Assembly: GCA_025465535.1 (NCBI GenBank)
Contig: JAODMY010000110.1
Location: forward strand, 19,335 to 83,334
DNA length: 64,000 bases
DNA from: Glaciihabitans sp.
GTDB taxonomy: Bacteria; Actinomycetota; Actinomycetes; Actinomycetales; Microbacteriaceae
Direction of reading: 5' to 3'
Positions 37,487 through 48,348 of the stretch are shown here, one piece after another; positions within the stretch are counted from its first letter, which is position 1, and the number at the start of each line of letters is the position of its first letter. The notes under the pieces are model-generated. The model was not told the DNA's origin and did not search any database. It saw only the letters and a list, made by a program, of their open reading frames with translations. The translations under genes and the position numbers were made by a program.

Positions 37487-38632
37487 GTGAATTCACTTCC
37501 CATCGTTCTTCTCGACGCGACCGCGATCCCGGCGGAGGTCGGCGGTGTCGGGCGCTATGTGGAGGAACTGCTCGCTCGCTATGACAGCGATGGCCGAATC
37601 GTGGTTGTTGCGCAGGCGGCATCGGTGGAACGCCTGAAGTCCATCGCACCGGGCGTCACGGTCGTCGCCGCTCCGGCCAGAATCTCCAGCCGCCCTCTTC
37701 GGATGCTGTGGGAGCAGTTCGCACTGCCCCGCCTGGCGAAGCGGCTGGGCGCCACGCTCATCCACTCTCCCCACTACACGATGCCGGTCTTCGCCGGCCT
37801 GCCGGTCGTCGTCACCCTGCACGATGCGACCTTCTTCTCCGACCCGGAAGTCCACAGCCGCGGCAAGCGCGTCTTCTTCCGCGCCTGGACGCGCTATTCA
37901 CTGAAGCACGCCGCCGCCATCATCGTGCCGAGCGCGGCGACACGGGATGAGCTGGCACGCTACCTGCCGGGCAGCACCGCCCGCGTCGTCGTCATCCATC
38001 ACGGCGTGGATCTCGACCAGTTCCACGTTCCGACGCCGGCCGAGCGGGGCGCCGCGGCCGAACTGGTCGGCGCCGCGCACTGGATAGCGTTCCTCGGCAC
38101 GCTCGAACCGCGCAAGAACGTCGGTTCGCTTGTGCGGGCGTTCGGCGACCTCGGCGACGAGGTCTTCGAGCGTTTCCCCGACCTGAGACTGGTGCTCGCC
38201 GGTGCGAAGGGATGGGATACCAGCCTCGCGAGCGCGATCGCCGACTCCCCGCGGGCGGACCGAATCGTGCAGGCGGGCTACGTGCCTCGTGAAGCCCTTA
38301 CGGGCATCCTCGGCGGCTCGGTGCTCGTCTGCTACCCGAGCCTCGGCGAAGGATTCGGACTGCCCGTGCTCGAAGCCATGGCCTGCGGAGCGAGCGTTCT
38401 CACCACCCGGCGGCTCGCCCTGCCGGAAGTCGGCGGCGATGCCGCGCGGTATTCTGAGCCAGACGAAAAGTCGCTCGCGGCCGCGATCACGGCGCTGGCG
38501 CTCGATGAGAATGAGCGCAGGACGCTGCCAGTGCTCGCACGCGAACGCGCGGAGACGTTTAGTTGGAACGCAACCGCCGACGCCCACGCCGAGGTCTTCG
38601 CTTCCGTCGCTATGAGGGACACGAAACGATGA
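37487..38632 (+). CDS. Family 1/4 glycosyltransferase
   Basis: GVGRYVEELL; FLGTLEPRKNV; YPSLGEGFGLPVLEAMACGASVLTT; GTG start at 37487 proposed. Confidence 0.9.
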   Translation: MNSLPIVLLDATAIPAEVGGVGRYVEELLARYDSDGRIVVVAQAASVERLKSIAPGVTVVAAPARISSRPLRMLWEQFALPRLAKRLGATLIHSPHYTMPVFAGLPVVVTLHDATFFSDPEVHSRGKRVFFRAWTRYSLKHAAAIIVPSAATRDELARYLPGSTARVVVIHHGVDLDQFHVPTPAERGAAAELVGAAHWIAFLGTLEPRKNVGSLVRAFGDLGDEVFERFPDLRLVLAGAKGWDTSLASAIADSPRADRIVQAGYVPREALTGILGGSVLVCYPSLGEGFGLPVLEAMACGASVLTTRRLALPEVGGDAARYSEPDEKSLAAAITALALDENERRTLPVLARERAETFSWNATADAHAEVFASVAMRDTKR

Positions 38633-39570
38633 CAAGGACTCCCGCCAGGCGCGCGACCGAACCGTCCTACGGCGACGGTCTCGCAATCATCACCGTTACC
38701 TACTCGCCGGGCGAATCCATCAACGCGATGCTCGCGTCTATCCCGTCGGCCACGAAGTCCAATCCGACCGTCATCCTCTCCGACAACGGATCCACGGATG
38801 GCTCGGTCGAGGCAGCCGTCGAGAAGTTCCCGTTCGCGAAACTGCACCGCAACCCGGGCAACCCCGGCTATGGCGGCGCGATCAACTCCGCCGTCGCCGA
38901 CCTCGACGACAACATCGGCTGGATCCTCGTCGTGAACCCGGATACGGAGTTCGGCGAAGGGTCTGTCGACACGCTGCTCGCCGTTGCGAAGTCCGATGCG
39001 GCCATCGGGTCGGTCGGCCCCCTCATCGTCTCTGAGGATGGCGTGCCGTATCCGTCCGCTCGAGCGCTCCCGTCGTTCCGCACCGGCGTCATCCACGCAC
39101 TGTTCTCTGGCGTCTGGCCGAATAACCCGTGGAGCCGTGCGTACCGCCAGGATGCGGTGATCGAGCAGGGCAAGCAGGTTCCGACCGGCTGGCTGTCCGG
39201 CGCCTGCGTGCTTGTGCGCCGCGTCGCCTTCAACCAGGTCGGCGGTTTTGACGCTCGCTACTTCATGTATTTCGAGGATGTCGACCTCGGCAAGTCGCTC
39301 GGCGAAGCGGGCTGGAGCAACATCTACGCCCCATCGGCGCGCATCATGCACATCGGCGGGACGACCGCGGCGAAGTTCCCGGTGCGCACCCTCACCGCCC
39401 ACCACGACAGCGCCTACCGCTATATCGCGAAGAAGCATCCGGAGTGGTGGCTGTTCCCGGTGCGGGTCGCGATCTGGACGGGACTGAAGGTGCGCCAGTG
39501 GTCGATCCTTCGCAAAGCACGCCGCTTGGATGCCGCCAACAGCGGCCGCTCCGACCGAACTGGTGGGTGA
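38629..39570 (+). CDS. Family 2 glycosyltransferase (rhamnosyltransferase-like)
   Basis: LAIITVTYSPGESI; LSDNGSTDGSVEAA; NPGYGGAIN; GGFDARYFMYFEDVDLGKSLGEAGW. Confidence 0.9.
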   Translation: MTRTPARRATEPSYGDGLAIITVTYSPGESINAMLASIPSATKSNPTVILSDNGSTDGSVEAAVEKFPFAKLHRNPGNPGYGGAINSAVADLDDNIGWILVVNPDTEFGEGSVDTLLAVAKSDAAIGSVGPLIVSEDGVPYPSARALPSFRTGVIHALFSGVWPNNPWSRAYRQDAVIEQGKQVPTGWLSGACVLVRRVAFNQVGGFDARYFMYFEDVDLGKSLGEAGWSNIYAPSARIMHIGGTTAAKFPVRTLTAHHDSAYRYIAKKHPEWWLFPVRVAIWTGLKVRQWSILRKARRLDAANSGRSDRTGG

Positions 39571-39589
39571 CCTCCGCTACTATTCGTCG

Positions 39590-40543
39590 GTGACCGATTC
39601 CACAAGGGGTGCCTTTCTCGCGAAGCTTCGGGGAGTCGGCGAGCGCATCAGCGGGTCACGAATCGTGCAATTCGCGCTTCGCCACAAGAAGGCGATCGCG
39701 ATTGTGGTGCTCGTCGCGTTCTTCGTTCTCGTCGGCGTTTACATCGCCGTCGATCCGAGCATTTTCCTTCGCGCCGTCTCGATCGGGTGGAAGAACATCG
39801 TCCTGCTCGTCGTGCTCTACTGCGGCATCATCTGCACGAACTTCGGCATCCTCCTGGCTACGGTCCGGTTGTGCGGCGCGAAACTCGGCGCCCGCGAAGC
39901 ACTGCTCCTGATCATCTACTCGACGGTCGCCAACTTCTTCGGCCCGCTGCAGAGCGGACCCGGCGTGCGAGCCGCCTACCTCAAGACGCGGATCGGGCTT
40001 CGGTTCCGCGACTTCACGGTCGCGACGCTCTTCTACTACGCGGCGTTCGGCGCATTCAACCTCGGCCTGCTCTTCCTTGTTATTGCGCCGTGGCTCTCCG
40101 CCCTCGCCGTCATCGCGGTCATCGCGGTCATCGTGTTCGTCTGGCGCAAATACAAGCTCGGCAAGCGCGCGCGCTCGCTTTGGGTGATCGCGGCAGTGAC
40201 GCTCGTGCAGGTCGTAGCAATGAGCACGATCTTTTTCGTCGAGTTGAACGCCGTGAGCTCGTCGTTCGTCTCGTTTGTGCGCGCGCTGATCTACGGCGGG
40301 AGCGCAAACCTTTCGCTCTTCGTCTCGATCACGCCAGGGGGAATCGGGTTCCGGGAGGCGTTCCTCCTGTTCGCCCGCGGCCTGCACCACGTGCCGGTCG
40401 ACACCATCGCATCCGCCGGTATCGTCGACCGCGCGTTCTACGTGCTGTTCCTCGCCGCGCTACTGGTCTTTTCGAGCCTGCTCCACCTGCGCGGCCGGTT
40501 CGTCAAAAACGAGGCCGAGACGGTCAGCGACGACGTCGCCTGA
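39590..40543 (+). CDS. Lysylphosphatidylglycerol synthase TM / UPF0104-like flippase-like membrane protein
   Basis: Multi-TM; GPLQSGPGVRAAYLKTRIGLRFRDF; NLSLFVSITPGGIGFREAFLLF. GTG start at 39590 proposed. Confidence 0.75.
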   Translation: MTDSTRGAFLAKLRGVGERISGSRIVQFALRHKKAIAIVVLVAFFVLVGVYIAVDPSIFLRAVSIGWKNIVLLVVLYCGIICTNFGILLATVRLCGAKLGAREALLLIIYSTVANFFGPLQSGPGVRAAYLKTRIGLRFRDFTVATLFYYAAFGAFNLGLLFLVIAPWLSALAVIAVIAVIVFVWRKYKLGKRARSLWVIAAVTLVQVVAMSTIFFVELNAVSSSFVSFVRALIYGGSANLSLFVSITPGGIGFREAFLLFARGLHHVPVDTIASAGIVDRAFYVLFLAALLVFSSLLHLRGRFVKNEAETVSDDVA

Positions 40544-41560
40544 GAATTCGCGCTCGTAGAGGGCGCGGCCAGCACGCCCGATCTCCGGCAACTTCGACTT
40601 GTTGTCCGCGGCCCAGCGGAACACGTCCGCAAGCGCCGCCTCGCTGCCTCGCTCGACGAGGAGGCTGTCGACACGATTGGCGAAGACGCCCGTCTCGCGA
40701 TTGATACCGATGACCGTTGGCACCCCGCTGCCGAGAAACTGGTAGGTCTTGCCCGTGATCACGAACTGGGACTGCACGGTGTCGCCGAACGGTCCGCCGA
40801 GCATGAGATCGCAGCTGTCGATGAGGGTGGGCAGCTTGGAGTACGGCACCCAGGATTCGTACTCGATCCTCGCGCCGCGGGCGCGCGCGTCCTCAACCTG
40901 GACGCGTGTCGCATCCGTTCCACCGACCAGTACGAGCGAGACGTCCGGCCGGTCTTTCATAAGAACGGCGGCCTCGAGGACGACCGGCAGGCCGTGCAGC
41001 GGCAGCATCGAGCCGTAATACAGGATGCGGAGCCCCGGCCGATCCGGATGTGCGCCCCCCGGAATGAATGTCTCGTCGTCGCTTCCCACCGGGACAGGAT
41101 GGAACATCGAACGCTCGAGATCCATGAGCTCGGCCGAATAGTCCGCGTGGGACACCGTGTCGGTCAGGACCCCGGCCGCGCGCTTCATGAGGCGGCGAAA
41201 AATCGAGCGCAGGAGCTTCGCACGCAGCGACTTCGGCGAGAACTTGTGGTGCTCGTACACGAACCATTCGACGGGATTGATGAACTCGTCGTAGTAGACG
41301 GGGCGACCGCCTGCGAGCGCGAGGACGACCGGGAGGATCTCGTAGCCTCGGAAGGTCACGAGATATGCATCCGGTCGGCGCTTACTCCTGAGCGCCAGCA
41401 GCTGCCGCGTGACCTGCAGGTACCGCGCGACACCGCTCGAACGGTTCTTCACGACCACGACGTTGTCGAAACTCTTCGCTGCCGCCTTCCGGAGCGCGAT
41501 GGCACGCACGTAGTCAGGCTGGCGATAGCAGGTGACGACCGCGATGGTGCGCCCGGTCAT
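40460..41560 (-). CDS. Glycosyltransferase (GT4-like)
   Basis: [61 protein letters not shown]; start set at 41560. Confidence 0.8.
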   Translation of the reverse strand: MTGRTIAVVTCYRQPDYVRAIALRKAAAKSFDNVVVVKNRSSGVARYLQVTRQLLALRSKRRPDAYLVTFRGYEILPVVLALAGGRPVYYDEFINPVEWFVYEHHKFSPKSLRAKLLRSIFRRLMKRAAGVLTDTVSHADYSAELMDLERSMFHPVPVGSDDETFIPGGAHPDRPGLRILYYGSMLPLHGLPVVLEAAVLMKDRPDVSLVLVGGTDATRVQVEDARARGARIEYESWVPYSKLPTLIDSCDLMLGGPFGDTVQSQFVITGKTYQFLGSGVPTVIGINRETGVFANRVDSLLVERGSEAALADVFRWAADNKSKLPEIGRAGRALYEREFSGDVVADRLGLVFDEPAAQVEQARKDQ

Positions 41561-42438
41561 GCTCTGGGTGTACCAGCCTGCGCGATAAGACCAAGCAGGT
41601 AACCGCCGTAGCCGCTCTTGATGAGCGGGCGCGCAAGCTCCGCGAGTTGGGCGTCGGAGATCCAGCCCGCGCGCCACGCGACTTCCTCGATGCAGCCGAT
41701 CTTGAAGCCCTGCCGGTCTTCGATCACGCGCACGTACTCTGAGGCCTGCATCATCGACTGGAACGTGCCTGTGTCGAGCCACGCTGTGCCGCGGTCGAGG
41801 ATCTCGACCCTGAGTGCGCGCTTCGCGAGGTATCGCTCGTTGACGGCCGAGATCTCGAGCTCGCCGCGCTCGCTCGGCGTGATCGATTTCGCGACCTCGA
41901 TCACCGAGTTGTCGTAGAAGTAGAGGCCGGGTACCGCGTAGTTGCTCTTCGGCTGCGCCGGCTTCTCCTCGATCGAGACGGCGGTCATGTTCTCGTCGAA
42001 CTCCACGACCCCGTACGCCGCCGGGTCGGCCACCTGGTAGGCGAAGATCAGGCCGCCCTCGATCTCACCGCGGTGGGAGAGCGACGGCGCAAGGCCAGCA
42101 CCGTGAAAGATGTTATCGCCGAGCACCAGCGCTACCGACTCGTCGCCGATGAACTCCTCGCCGATGATGAAGGCCTGCGCGAGTCCGTCGGGAGAGGGCT
42201 GCACGGCGTATTCGATGCGCATCCCGAGGCTGCTGCCGTCGCCGAGCAACGCACGGAATTGCGCGTTGTATTCCGGCGTCGTGATGACCAGCACCTCTGT
42301 GATGCCCGCCATCATGAGTGTCGACAGCGGGTAGTAGATCATCGGCTTGTCGAAGATCGGCATCAGTTGCTTCGAGATGCCCTTGGTGATCGGCCAGAGG
42401 CGCGTACCGCTGCCGCCCGCCAGGATGATGCCGCGCAT
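41557..42438 (-). CDS. rfbA: Glucose-1-phosphate thymidylyltransferase
   Basis: [46 protein letters not shown]. Confidence 0.97.
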   Translation of the reverse strand: MRGIILAGGSGTRLWPITKGISKQLMPIFDKPMIYYPLSTLMMAGITEVLVITTPEYNAQFRALLGDGSSLGMRIEYAVQPSPDGLAQAFIIGEEFIGDESVALVLGDNIFHGAGLAPSLSHRGEIEGGLIFAYQVADPAAYGVVEFDENMTAVSIEEKPAQPKSNYAVPGLYFYDNSVIEVAKSITPSERGELEISAVNERYLAKRALRVEILDRGTAWLDTGTFQSMMQASEYVRVIEDRQGFKIGCIEEVAWRAGWISDAQLAELARPLIKSGYGGYLLGLIAQAGTPRA

Positions 42439-43070
42439 CAGCCCGCCACGGACCCGGATGCCTGGAACGCGGCATCCAACTCTGCATAGTACGAACGAAG
42501 GTCATCCCAGCGCGGAAGGGCGCCGAGTGCCTCCGCCTCGGCTAGCGTCGGCGCGCTGGCGTCAGCCGGCGAGAGAATGGGCTTGCCCGCCTCGGCAGGG
42601 AACACCAGCTCCAGCTGCGGGTCGAACAGGCTCACGCCGTGCTCGCGAGGTTTGTTGTAGACGTCGGTCGTGAAATAGCTGACCGTGGTGTTGTCTGCGA
42701 GGGACAAGAAAGCGTGGCCGAGACCCTCCGCAACGTAGACGGCTCGACGGTCCACGTCATCGAGAAGAACGGATTCCCACCTGCCAAAGGTCGGAGAACC
42801 GAGGCGGATATCGACGACGTAGTCGATCACGGCGCCGTGCGCGACCGTCACGTATTTGGCCTGGCCACGCGGGACGTCCGCGTAATGGATGCCACGGGCC
42901 ACGCCTTTGTGCGAGACGGAGATGTTTCCCTGCCGCAGGTCGACCGGGTGCCCCACGATCTCCGCGAGCTTGTCGAAGCGGTACGACTCGAGGAAGACGC
43001 CCCGGTCATCGCCGAACTGCTTCGGCGTTATCTCGTAGGCGTCTGGTATTCCAAGCTCGCGAATCTGCAC
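42438..43070 (-). CDS. rfbC: dTDP-4-dehydrorhamnose 3,5-epimerase
   Basis: GTG start at 43070 gives [28 protein letters not shown]; RmlC-type [34 protein letters not shown]. Confidence 0.93.
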   Translation of the reverse strand: MQIRELGIPDAYEITPKQFGDDRGVFLESYRFDKLAEIVGHPVDLRQGNISVSHKGVARGIHYADVPRGQAKYVTVAHGAVIDYVVDIRLGSPTFGRWESVLLDDVDRRAVYVAEGLGHAFLSLADNTTVSYFTTDVYNKPREHGVSLFDPQLELVFPAEAGKPILSPADASAPTLAEAEALGALPRWDDLRSYYAELDAAFQASGSVAG

Positions 43071-43189
43071 GAAAGCAGAGTCTAGCAAGCGGGTATTGGC
43101 CGCCATGCGGGCCCGCTGCCGCGCAAATTGGCCCGCCCGCTAGGATGATGCAGTCCTGAATATCGATGAGCGCTTAAGGAATCCGGTAG

Positions 43190-44176
43190 TTGAGAATATT
43201 GGTCACCGGCGGCGCCGGGTTCATCGGATCGAACTTCGTTCGCCGGGTCCTCACCGACACGTATGAGGGTCTTGAGGGCGCAGAGGTCACCGTCCTCGAC
43301 GCGCTCACCTATTCCGGCAACCTGGCGAACCTCGCGCCGGTCGCCACGTCCGCTCGCTACGCCTTCGTGCACGGCGACATCCGTGATGCCGAGCTGCTCG
43401 ACCACGTGCTCCCCGGGGTCGATGCCATCGTGCACTTCGCGGCCGAGTCACACGTCGACCGCTCCGTGCGTGACGCGGCTCCGTTCATCTCGACCAACGT
43501 CGGCGGAACGCAGCAGCTGCTCGACGCGGCGGTGCGCCACCAAATCGAGCGATTCGTGCACGTCTCGACCGACGAGGTGTACGGGTCGATCGAGACCGGT
43601 TCGTGGCGAGAAGACCACATCCTCGAACCGAACTCCCCGTACGCGGCGTCCAAGGCCTCGAGCGACCTGCTCGCCCGCGCCTGGCACCGCACGCACGGGC
43701 TCAACATCTCGGTAACGCGCTGCTCCAACAACTACGGCACGTACCACTTCCCCGAAAAGCTCATCCCGCTGTTCGTGACCAACCTGCTCGACGGGCTGCC
43801 TGTTCCGCTCTACGGCGACGGCGAGAACGTGCGCGACTGGCTGCACGTCGATGACCACTGTCGCGGCATCGCGATGGTGCTGACCCGCGGTGCGGCGGGT
43901 GAGATCTACAACATCGGCGGCGGCACAGAACTCACCAACCGACAGCTCACCGAACTGCTCCTCGAGGCCACGAGCCGCGACTGGTCCTTCGTCACCCAGG
44001 TCGAAGATCGCAAGGGCCACGACCGCAGGTACAGCGTCGACATCGGCAAGATCTCGTCCACTCTCGGATACCAGCCGCAGGTGGATTTCACCGCGGGCCT
44101 CGCCGACGTCGTCGCCTGGTACCGCGATAACCGCGCGTGGTGGGAACCGCTCAAGCAGCGCGCCGGGCTCGTCTAG
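43190..44176 (+). CDS. rfbB: dTDP-glucose 4,6-dehydratase
   Basis: MRILVTGGAGFIGSNFVRRVL; FAAESHVDRSV; STDEVYGSIE; YAASKASSDLLARAW; RCSNNYGTYHFPEKLIP. TTG start proposed. Confidence 0.97.
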   Translation: MRILVTGGAGFIGSNFVRRVLTDTYEGLEGAEVTVLDALTYSGNLANLAPVATSARYAFVHGDIRDAELLDHVLPGVDAIVHFAAESHVDRSVRDAAPFISTNVGGTQQLLDAAVRHQIERFVHVSTDEVYGSIETGSWREDHILEPNSPYAASKASSDLLARAWHRTHGLNISVTRCSNNYGTYHFPEKLIPLFVTNLLDGLPVPLYGDGENVRDWLHVDDHCRGIAMVLTRGAAGEIYNIGGGTELTNRQLTELLLEATSRDWSFVTQVEDRKGHDRRYSVDIGKISSTLGYQPQVDFTAGLADVVAWYRDNRAWWEPLKQRAGLV

Positions 44177-44178
44177 CC

Positions 44179-45021
44179 ATGCGCTGGCTGGTGACCGGTG
44201 GTACCGGCATGCTCGCGCAAGACCTGCGACGTGAACTTGCGGGCCAGGATGCGACCTTCCTCGGCCACGCCGAGCTGGATGTGACCGACCTCGAGTCGGT
44301 CATCGCCGCCGTCAAGGACCACGATGTCGTCGTAAACGCCGCCGCGTACACGCGGGTGGACGACGCGGAAACGGATGTCGAAACCGCTACCGCAGTGAAC
44401 GCGACAGGCGCGGAAAACCTGGCCATCGCGGCCGAGCGCTTCGCGGCGAAACTCATCCAGGTCTCGACGGATTATGTCTTCGACGGCACCGCGACGACTC
44501 CATACCCGGAAGACGCACCGGTTAGCCCGGTATCGGTCTACGGCCGGACGAAGGCCGAAGGCGAGCGCCTCGCTCTCGCGGCGCATCCGACCGGCACTCT
44601 CGTTCTTCGCACGGCCTGGCTGTACGGGGCTGGCGGCGACAACTTCGTCGCTGCGATGCTGCGCCTCGCCGGCAGGCTCGACACCGTACCCGTGCTCACC
44701 GACCAGCTCGGGCAACCGACCTGGACGGTCGATCTTGCGCGCCAGATCGTCACAGCAGTCGATGCGGATGTCGCCCCCGGCATCTACCACGCGACCAACT
44801 CCGGCAGCACAAGTCGCTTCGATTTCGCCCGTGAGATCTACCAGCTCGCGGGGCTTGACCCTGACCGGATCGTGCCAGCGGAGGGCGACCAGTTCAAGCG
44901 CCCGGCGCCGCGGCCCGCATACTCGGTCCTCGGCCATGTCGCCTGGGGCGGCACAAACGTCGCTCCGATGCGACCCTGGGAGGAAGCCCTCGCGGCGGCC
45001 AGGGCTGCTGGCGCGTTCTGA
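44179..45021 (+). CDS. rfbD: dTDP-4-dehydrorhamnose reductase
   Basis: MRWLVTGGTGMLAQDLRREL; NAAAYTRVDDAE; STDYVFDG; YGRTKAEGE. Confidence 0.95.
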   Translation: MRWLVTGGTGMLAQDLRRELAGQDATFLGHAELDVTDLESVIAAVKDHDVVVNAAAYTRVDDAETDVETATAVNATGAENLAIAAERFAAKLIQVSTDYVFDGTATTPYPEDAPVSPVSVYGRTKAEGERLALAAHPTGTLVLRTAWLYGAGGDNFVAAMLRLAGRLDTVPVLTDQLGQPTWTVDLARQIVTAVDADVAPGIYHATNSGSTSRFDFAREIYQLAGLDPDRIVPAEGDQFKRPAPRPAYSVLGHVAWGGTNVAPMRPWEEALAAARAAGAF

Positions 45022-45117
45022 ACGTGACTTGACGCTCGCGGCAGAGCCTCATCGACGGGCTGGTAAAATCGAGTCGCCCTCGCCGGAGGGTGCCGCGTTC
45101 GACCTGTAAGGGAACCC

Positions 45118-46257
45118 ATGTCTACCCTTCGCGTGATCGTTGACCAGATCCTCGCCCCCGTGCCGGGTGGCATCGGGCGCTACGCGGAAGAACTCACGAG
45201 GGAACTCATCCTTACGGCCCCCTCGGGCTCGGACGTCGCGGGCATCGTGTCCGCATCCACCGAGGCCCAATACGCGACCATCGACGAACGGCTGCCCGGT
45301 CTGAGCAACCTGTACAAGTCACCGCTCGCGCGCCGGGAGCTGTCGCTGGCCTGGCAACACGGGTTCACCATCCTTCCCGGTAAGGGCATGGTGCACGCGA
45401 CGAGCATGCTCGCTCCGCTCTACCGCCACGATCGGGTCAACGACCGCGAGAACCAGACGGCAATCACTATCCACGATGTCGTGCCGTGGACGCATCCAGA
45501 AACTCTCACCCCCCGCGGCGTGCGCTGGCACAGGGCTATGGCCGCACGCGCGCATAAATATGCGGATGCCGTCGTCGTCGACACCCACGCCGTCGCGCAG
45601 GAGCTGAGCGAGTACTTCGACTTCGGCGACCGGATTCGCGTGGTCAGCGCCGCGGTCGGTTCTGCCCTGAAGCTCCCGGTCGATGCCGAGGCGCGCGCCA
45701 TCGGGCTGAAGCTCCCCGAACGCTACCTGCTCGCGGTCGGCACGCTCGAGCCGCGCAAGGGTCTCGAGCCGCTCATCAAGGCTCTCGCACTGCCCCAGAC
45801 ACAGGATCTTCCGCTGCTGATCGTCGGTCCAGAAGGCTGGGGAGACGTGGATGTCTCCTCCATCGCCAGGGACGCCGCCCTCGCCGAGGGTCGGGTTCGA
45901 ACCCTCGGTTACCTGAGTGACGCCGACCTCGCAGTCGTGCAGTCCCGCGCTACCGCGTTCGTCTTCCCCTCGCTCGCCGAGGGATTCGGGCTGCCGGTTC
46001 TCGAGGCCATGAGCCTCGGCACCCCGGTGATCCACTCCGACATCCCGGCCGTTGTCGAAGTCGCCGCCGACGCCGGAATCATGGTCGAACGGGGTGACGC
46101 GGCGGGCTACCCGGAGCGCCTGGCGGATGCCATCGGCATGGTCGCCTCCGACGACGAACTTCGCGAACGCCTCAAATACCTGGGAATCGACCGCTCGCAC
46201 GCCTTCAGCTGGCGAGCGTCAGCCGAGAAGGTCTGGCAGCTGCACGCCGACCTGTAG
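45118..46257 (+). CDS. Family 1/4 glycosyltransferase
   Basis: GGIGRYAEELTREL; AVGTLEPRKGLEPLIKAL; FPSLAEGFGLPVLEAMSLGTPVIHSD. Confidence 0.9.
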   Translation: MSTLRVIVDQILAPVPGGIGRYAEELTRELILTAPSGSDVAGIVSASTEAQYATIDERLPGLSNLYKSPLARRELSLAWQHGFTILPGKGMVHATSMLAPLYRHDRVNDRENQTAITIHDVVPWTHPETLTPRGVRWHRAMAARAHKYADAVVVDTHAVAQELSEYFDFGDRIRVVSAAVGSALKLPVDAEARAIGLKLPERYLLAVGTLEPRKGLEPLIKALALPQTQDLPLLIVGPEGWGDVDVSSIARDAALAEGRVRTLGYLSDADLAVVQSRATAFVFPSLAEGFGLPVLEAMSLGTPVIHSDIPAVVEVAADAGIMVERGDAAGYPERLADAIGMVASDDELRERLKYLGIDRSHAFSWRASAEKVWQLHADL

Positions 46258-46394
46258 GCGGATCTGGCTCGTACCCCGCCGTCGGCCGACTTGACACTCG
46301 TTGTCAGCTCTGACCGCGTCGCGCGACAACCACTGTCAGCTCGCCTGGCCTGCACGACAGCGAGGGGCCGATGCCGGCGGGAACGACGCCAGTT

Positions 46395-47786
46395 CTACTT
46401 CCCGGGCACGGGCGTCGACGTCGAGGTCGGGATGGCGAGCGCCTTCGATACCAGCTGCCGGATCTGCGCGAAATCCGGATTGGGCTCGTACACGGTCGGG
46501 GGCACCAGCTCGAGCTGGGCCGGAGTCTGCGTGCGCGACAGGCTCGCGAGTTGAACGAACCGCCCAAGCATGACCTGCGGGATGTCCGTCTTGACGACCT
46601 GCTTGCCCGCCGCCGCAATGGCCTCGAACTTGCTCAGCACAACCGTCGGCTGGAACTGTGCGAGCAACGCGGCCTGCACCTGGCGCTGACGTGCCATCCG
46701 CGCGTAGTCACTGTCACCGTGCCGGGAACGGACGTACCACTGGGCGGTAAAGCCGTTCATTCTCTGGACGCCCGGATTGATCCATTTGTCGACATTGATG
46801 GGTTGGCCGGCGGCATTGATCCCGCCGCCGATGGGCAGCTTCGACGCCACGGTGATCGTGACCCCGCCGAGCGCGTCGATGAGGTCGGAGAACCCCTGCA
46901 TGTCGATGAGTGCGTAGTACTGGATCTTGATCCCGAGGACGCCCTGGACGGCATCCCTCGTCGCCTCGATCCCGGGCTGGCTGCCATCCCTCACGGCATT
47001 GGGATAGAGAGCTGGATGTGCCTGGCCGTACGTGTAGAGGAAGCTGATGAGGCAGTTGACGCCGCAGTTGTATCCGTTCGGGTACGGGCCGTACATCGGT
47101 GAGCCCGCAACGAAGGGCGCCTTCTGCATGTCGCGCGGGACGCCGATCAGGGTCGTCTGCCCCGTTGTCGCGTTGATACTGGCGACCGAGATGCTGTCGG
47201 GGCGAAGACCCAGGCGGTCGGGGCCCGCATCCCCGCCGAGAAGCAGGATGTTGTAGCGGCCGTTCACGGGATCCGCGTACTGCTTGTCGCTCGAGAAGAT
47301 CGAGTCGACAGCGGAGCGCGCCGACCCGACGATGAACGCCCCACGGGTCGCAACACCGGCGGTCGCGACCAGCAGCCCGACCGAGACGATGGCGACGGCG
47401 ATCCGCGCTACGGGTCCGGCCTTGATGAGCTTCGAGAGTCGCAGGGCGTCGAGGGTGAGGATGACCCAGAGCACGGCGTAGAACACGAGCAGCACCTGCA
47501 GCGCAGTCAGAGCGATCGAGTTGGTGGCGACCGAGTACACGGTGGTCGGCGATATCAGCCAGACCACGAATGCGATGACCGCGACGATCCAGAGCACGAG
47601 GGTGAAGAACAGACCGAACTTGCCGAGTCGACGATTCCCGGCGACGGCCTGCGCGGTCCCCGGCATCACAACATTGAGGAGGACCAGCCACCAGGCACGC
47701 CTGGTCATCTCACTTCGGGAGGCGAGATTCGGATTTCGTACTGGGGTCGGTCGGCCCTCGAGTTCGGAACTCATTGGACGGCTCAC
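46395..47786 (-). CDS. LytR-CpsA-Psr (LCP) family protein
   Basis: [92 protein letters not shown]. Confidence 0.93.
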   Translation of the reverse strand: MSRPMSSELEGRPTPVRNPNLASRSEMTRRAWWLVLLNVVMPGTAQAVAGNRRLGKFGLFFTLVLWIVAVIAFVVWLISPTTVYSVATNSIALTALQVLLVFYAVLWVILTLDALRLSKLIKAGPVARIAVAIVSVGLLVATAGVATRGAFIVGSARSAVDSIFSSDKQYADPVNGRYNILLLGGDAGPDRLGLRPDSISVASINATTGQTTLIGVPRDMQKAPFVAGSPMYGPYPNGYNCGVNCLISFLYTYGQAHPALYPNAVRDGSQPGIEATRDAVQGVLGIKIQYYALIDMQGFSDLIDALGGVTITVASKLPIGGGINAAGQPINVDKWINPGVQRMNGFTAQWYVRSRHGDSDYARMARQRQVQAALLAQFQPTVVLSKFEAIAAAGKQVVKTDIPQVMLGRFVQLASLSRTQTPAQLELVPPTVYEPNPDFAQIRQLVSKALAIPTSTSTPVPGK

Positions 47787-48277
47787 AGACTCGACTTGAG
47801 CGCGGCGTTCTTCTCTTCGACGGTACGTTCGAGTGCGGCCGCGAACTCCGTGAGCTTCTGTGAAATCCGGGCATCCGACACGGAAAGGATGCGCGCCGCG
47901 AGGATCCCGGCGTTGCGCCCGCCGCCGATGGAAACGGTGGCCACCGGAACTCCGGCCGGCATCTGGACGATGGACAGCAGCGAGTCCAGCCCGTCGAGTT
48001 TCGCGAGAGGAACCGGAACGCCGATCACCGGAAGCGTCGTCACCGCCGCCAGCATTCCAGGCAGGTGGGCCGCTCCGCCCGCTCCGGCGATGATGACCCC
48101 GATGCCGCGACCCGCGGCCTCCCGGCCGTACCGGATGAGCTTGTCCGGAGTGCGATGAGCGGAGACGACCTCCACCTCGGCTTCGATCTCGAACTCGGCA
48201 AGGGCGTCGGCCGCGGCCTTCATGACCGACCAGTCAGAATCGGAGCCCATCACGACGGCAACTCGGGGTGTGGACAT
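47783..48277 (-). CDS. purE: 5-(carboxyamino)imidazole ribonucleotide mutase
   Basis: [56 protein letters not shown]. Confidence 0.97.
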   Translation of the reverse strand: MSTPRVAVVMGSDSDWSVMKAAADALAEFEIEAEVEVVSAHRTPDKLIRYGREAAGRGIGVIIAGAGGAAHLPGMLAAVTTLPVIGVPVPLAKLDGLDSLLSIVQMPAGVPVATVSIGGGRNAGILAARILSVSDARISQKLTEFAAALERTVEEKNAALKSSL

Positions 48278-48348
48278 GCTGACAATGGTAGGTCGCTGGC
48301 AGCGCGAGTTGGCAGCGTGACACTCCCCCTATTGCGCTCCGAACCCGA

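Noticed and set aside
46290-46360. Short repeats (TGTCAGCTC x2, GTTGTC/GACAAC) between the glycosyltransferase and LCP genes
   Set aside because: Only 6-9 bp; within chance expectation for an intergenic region of this size.
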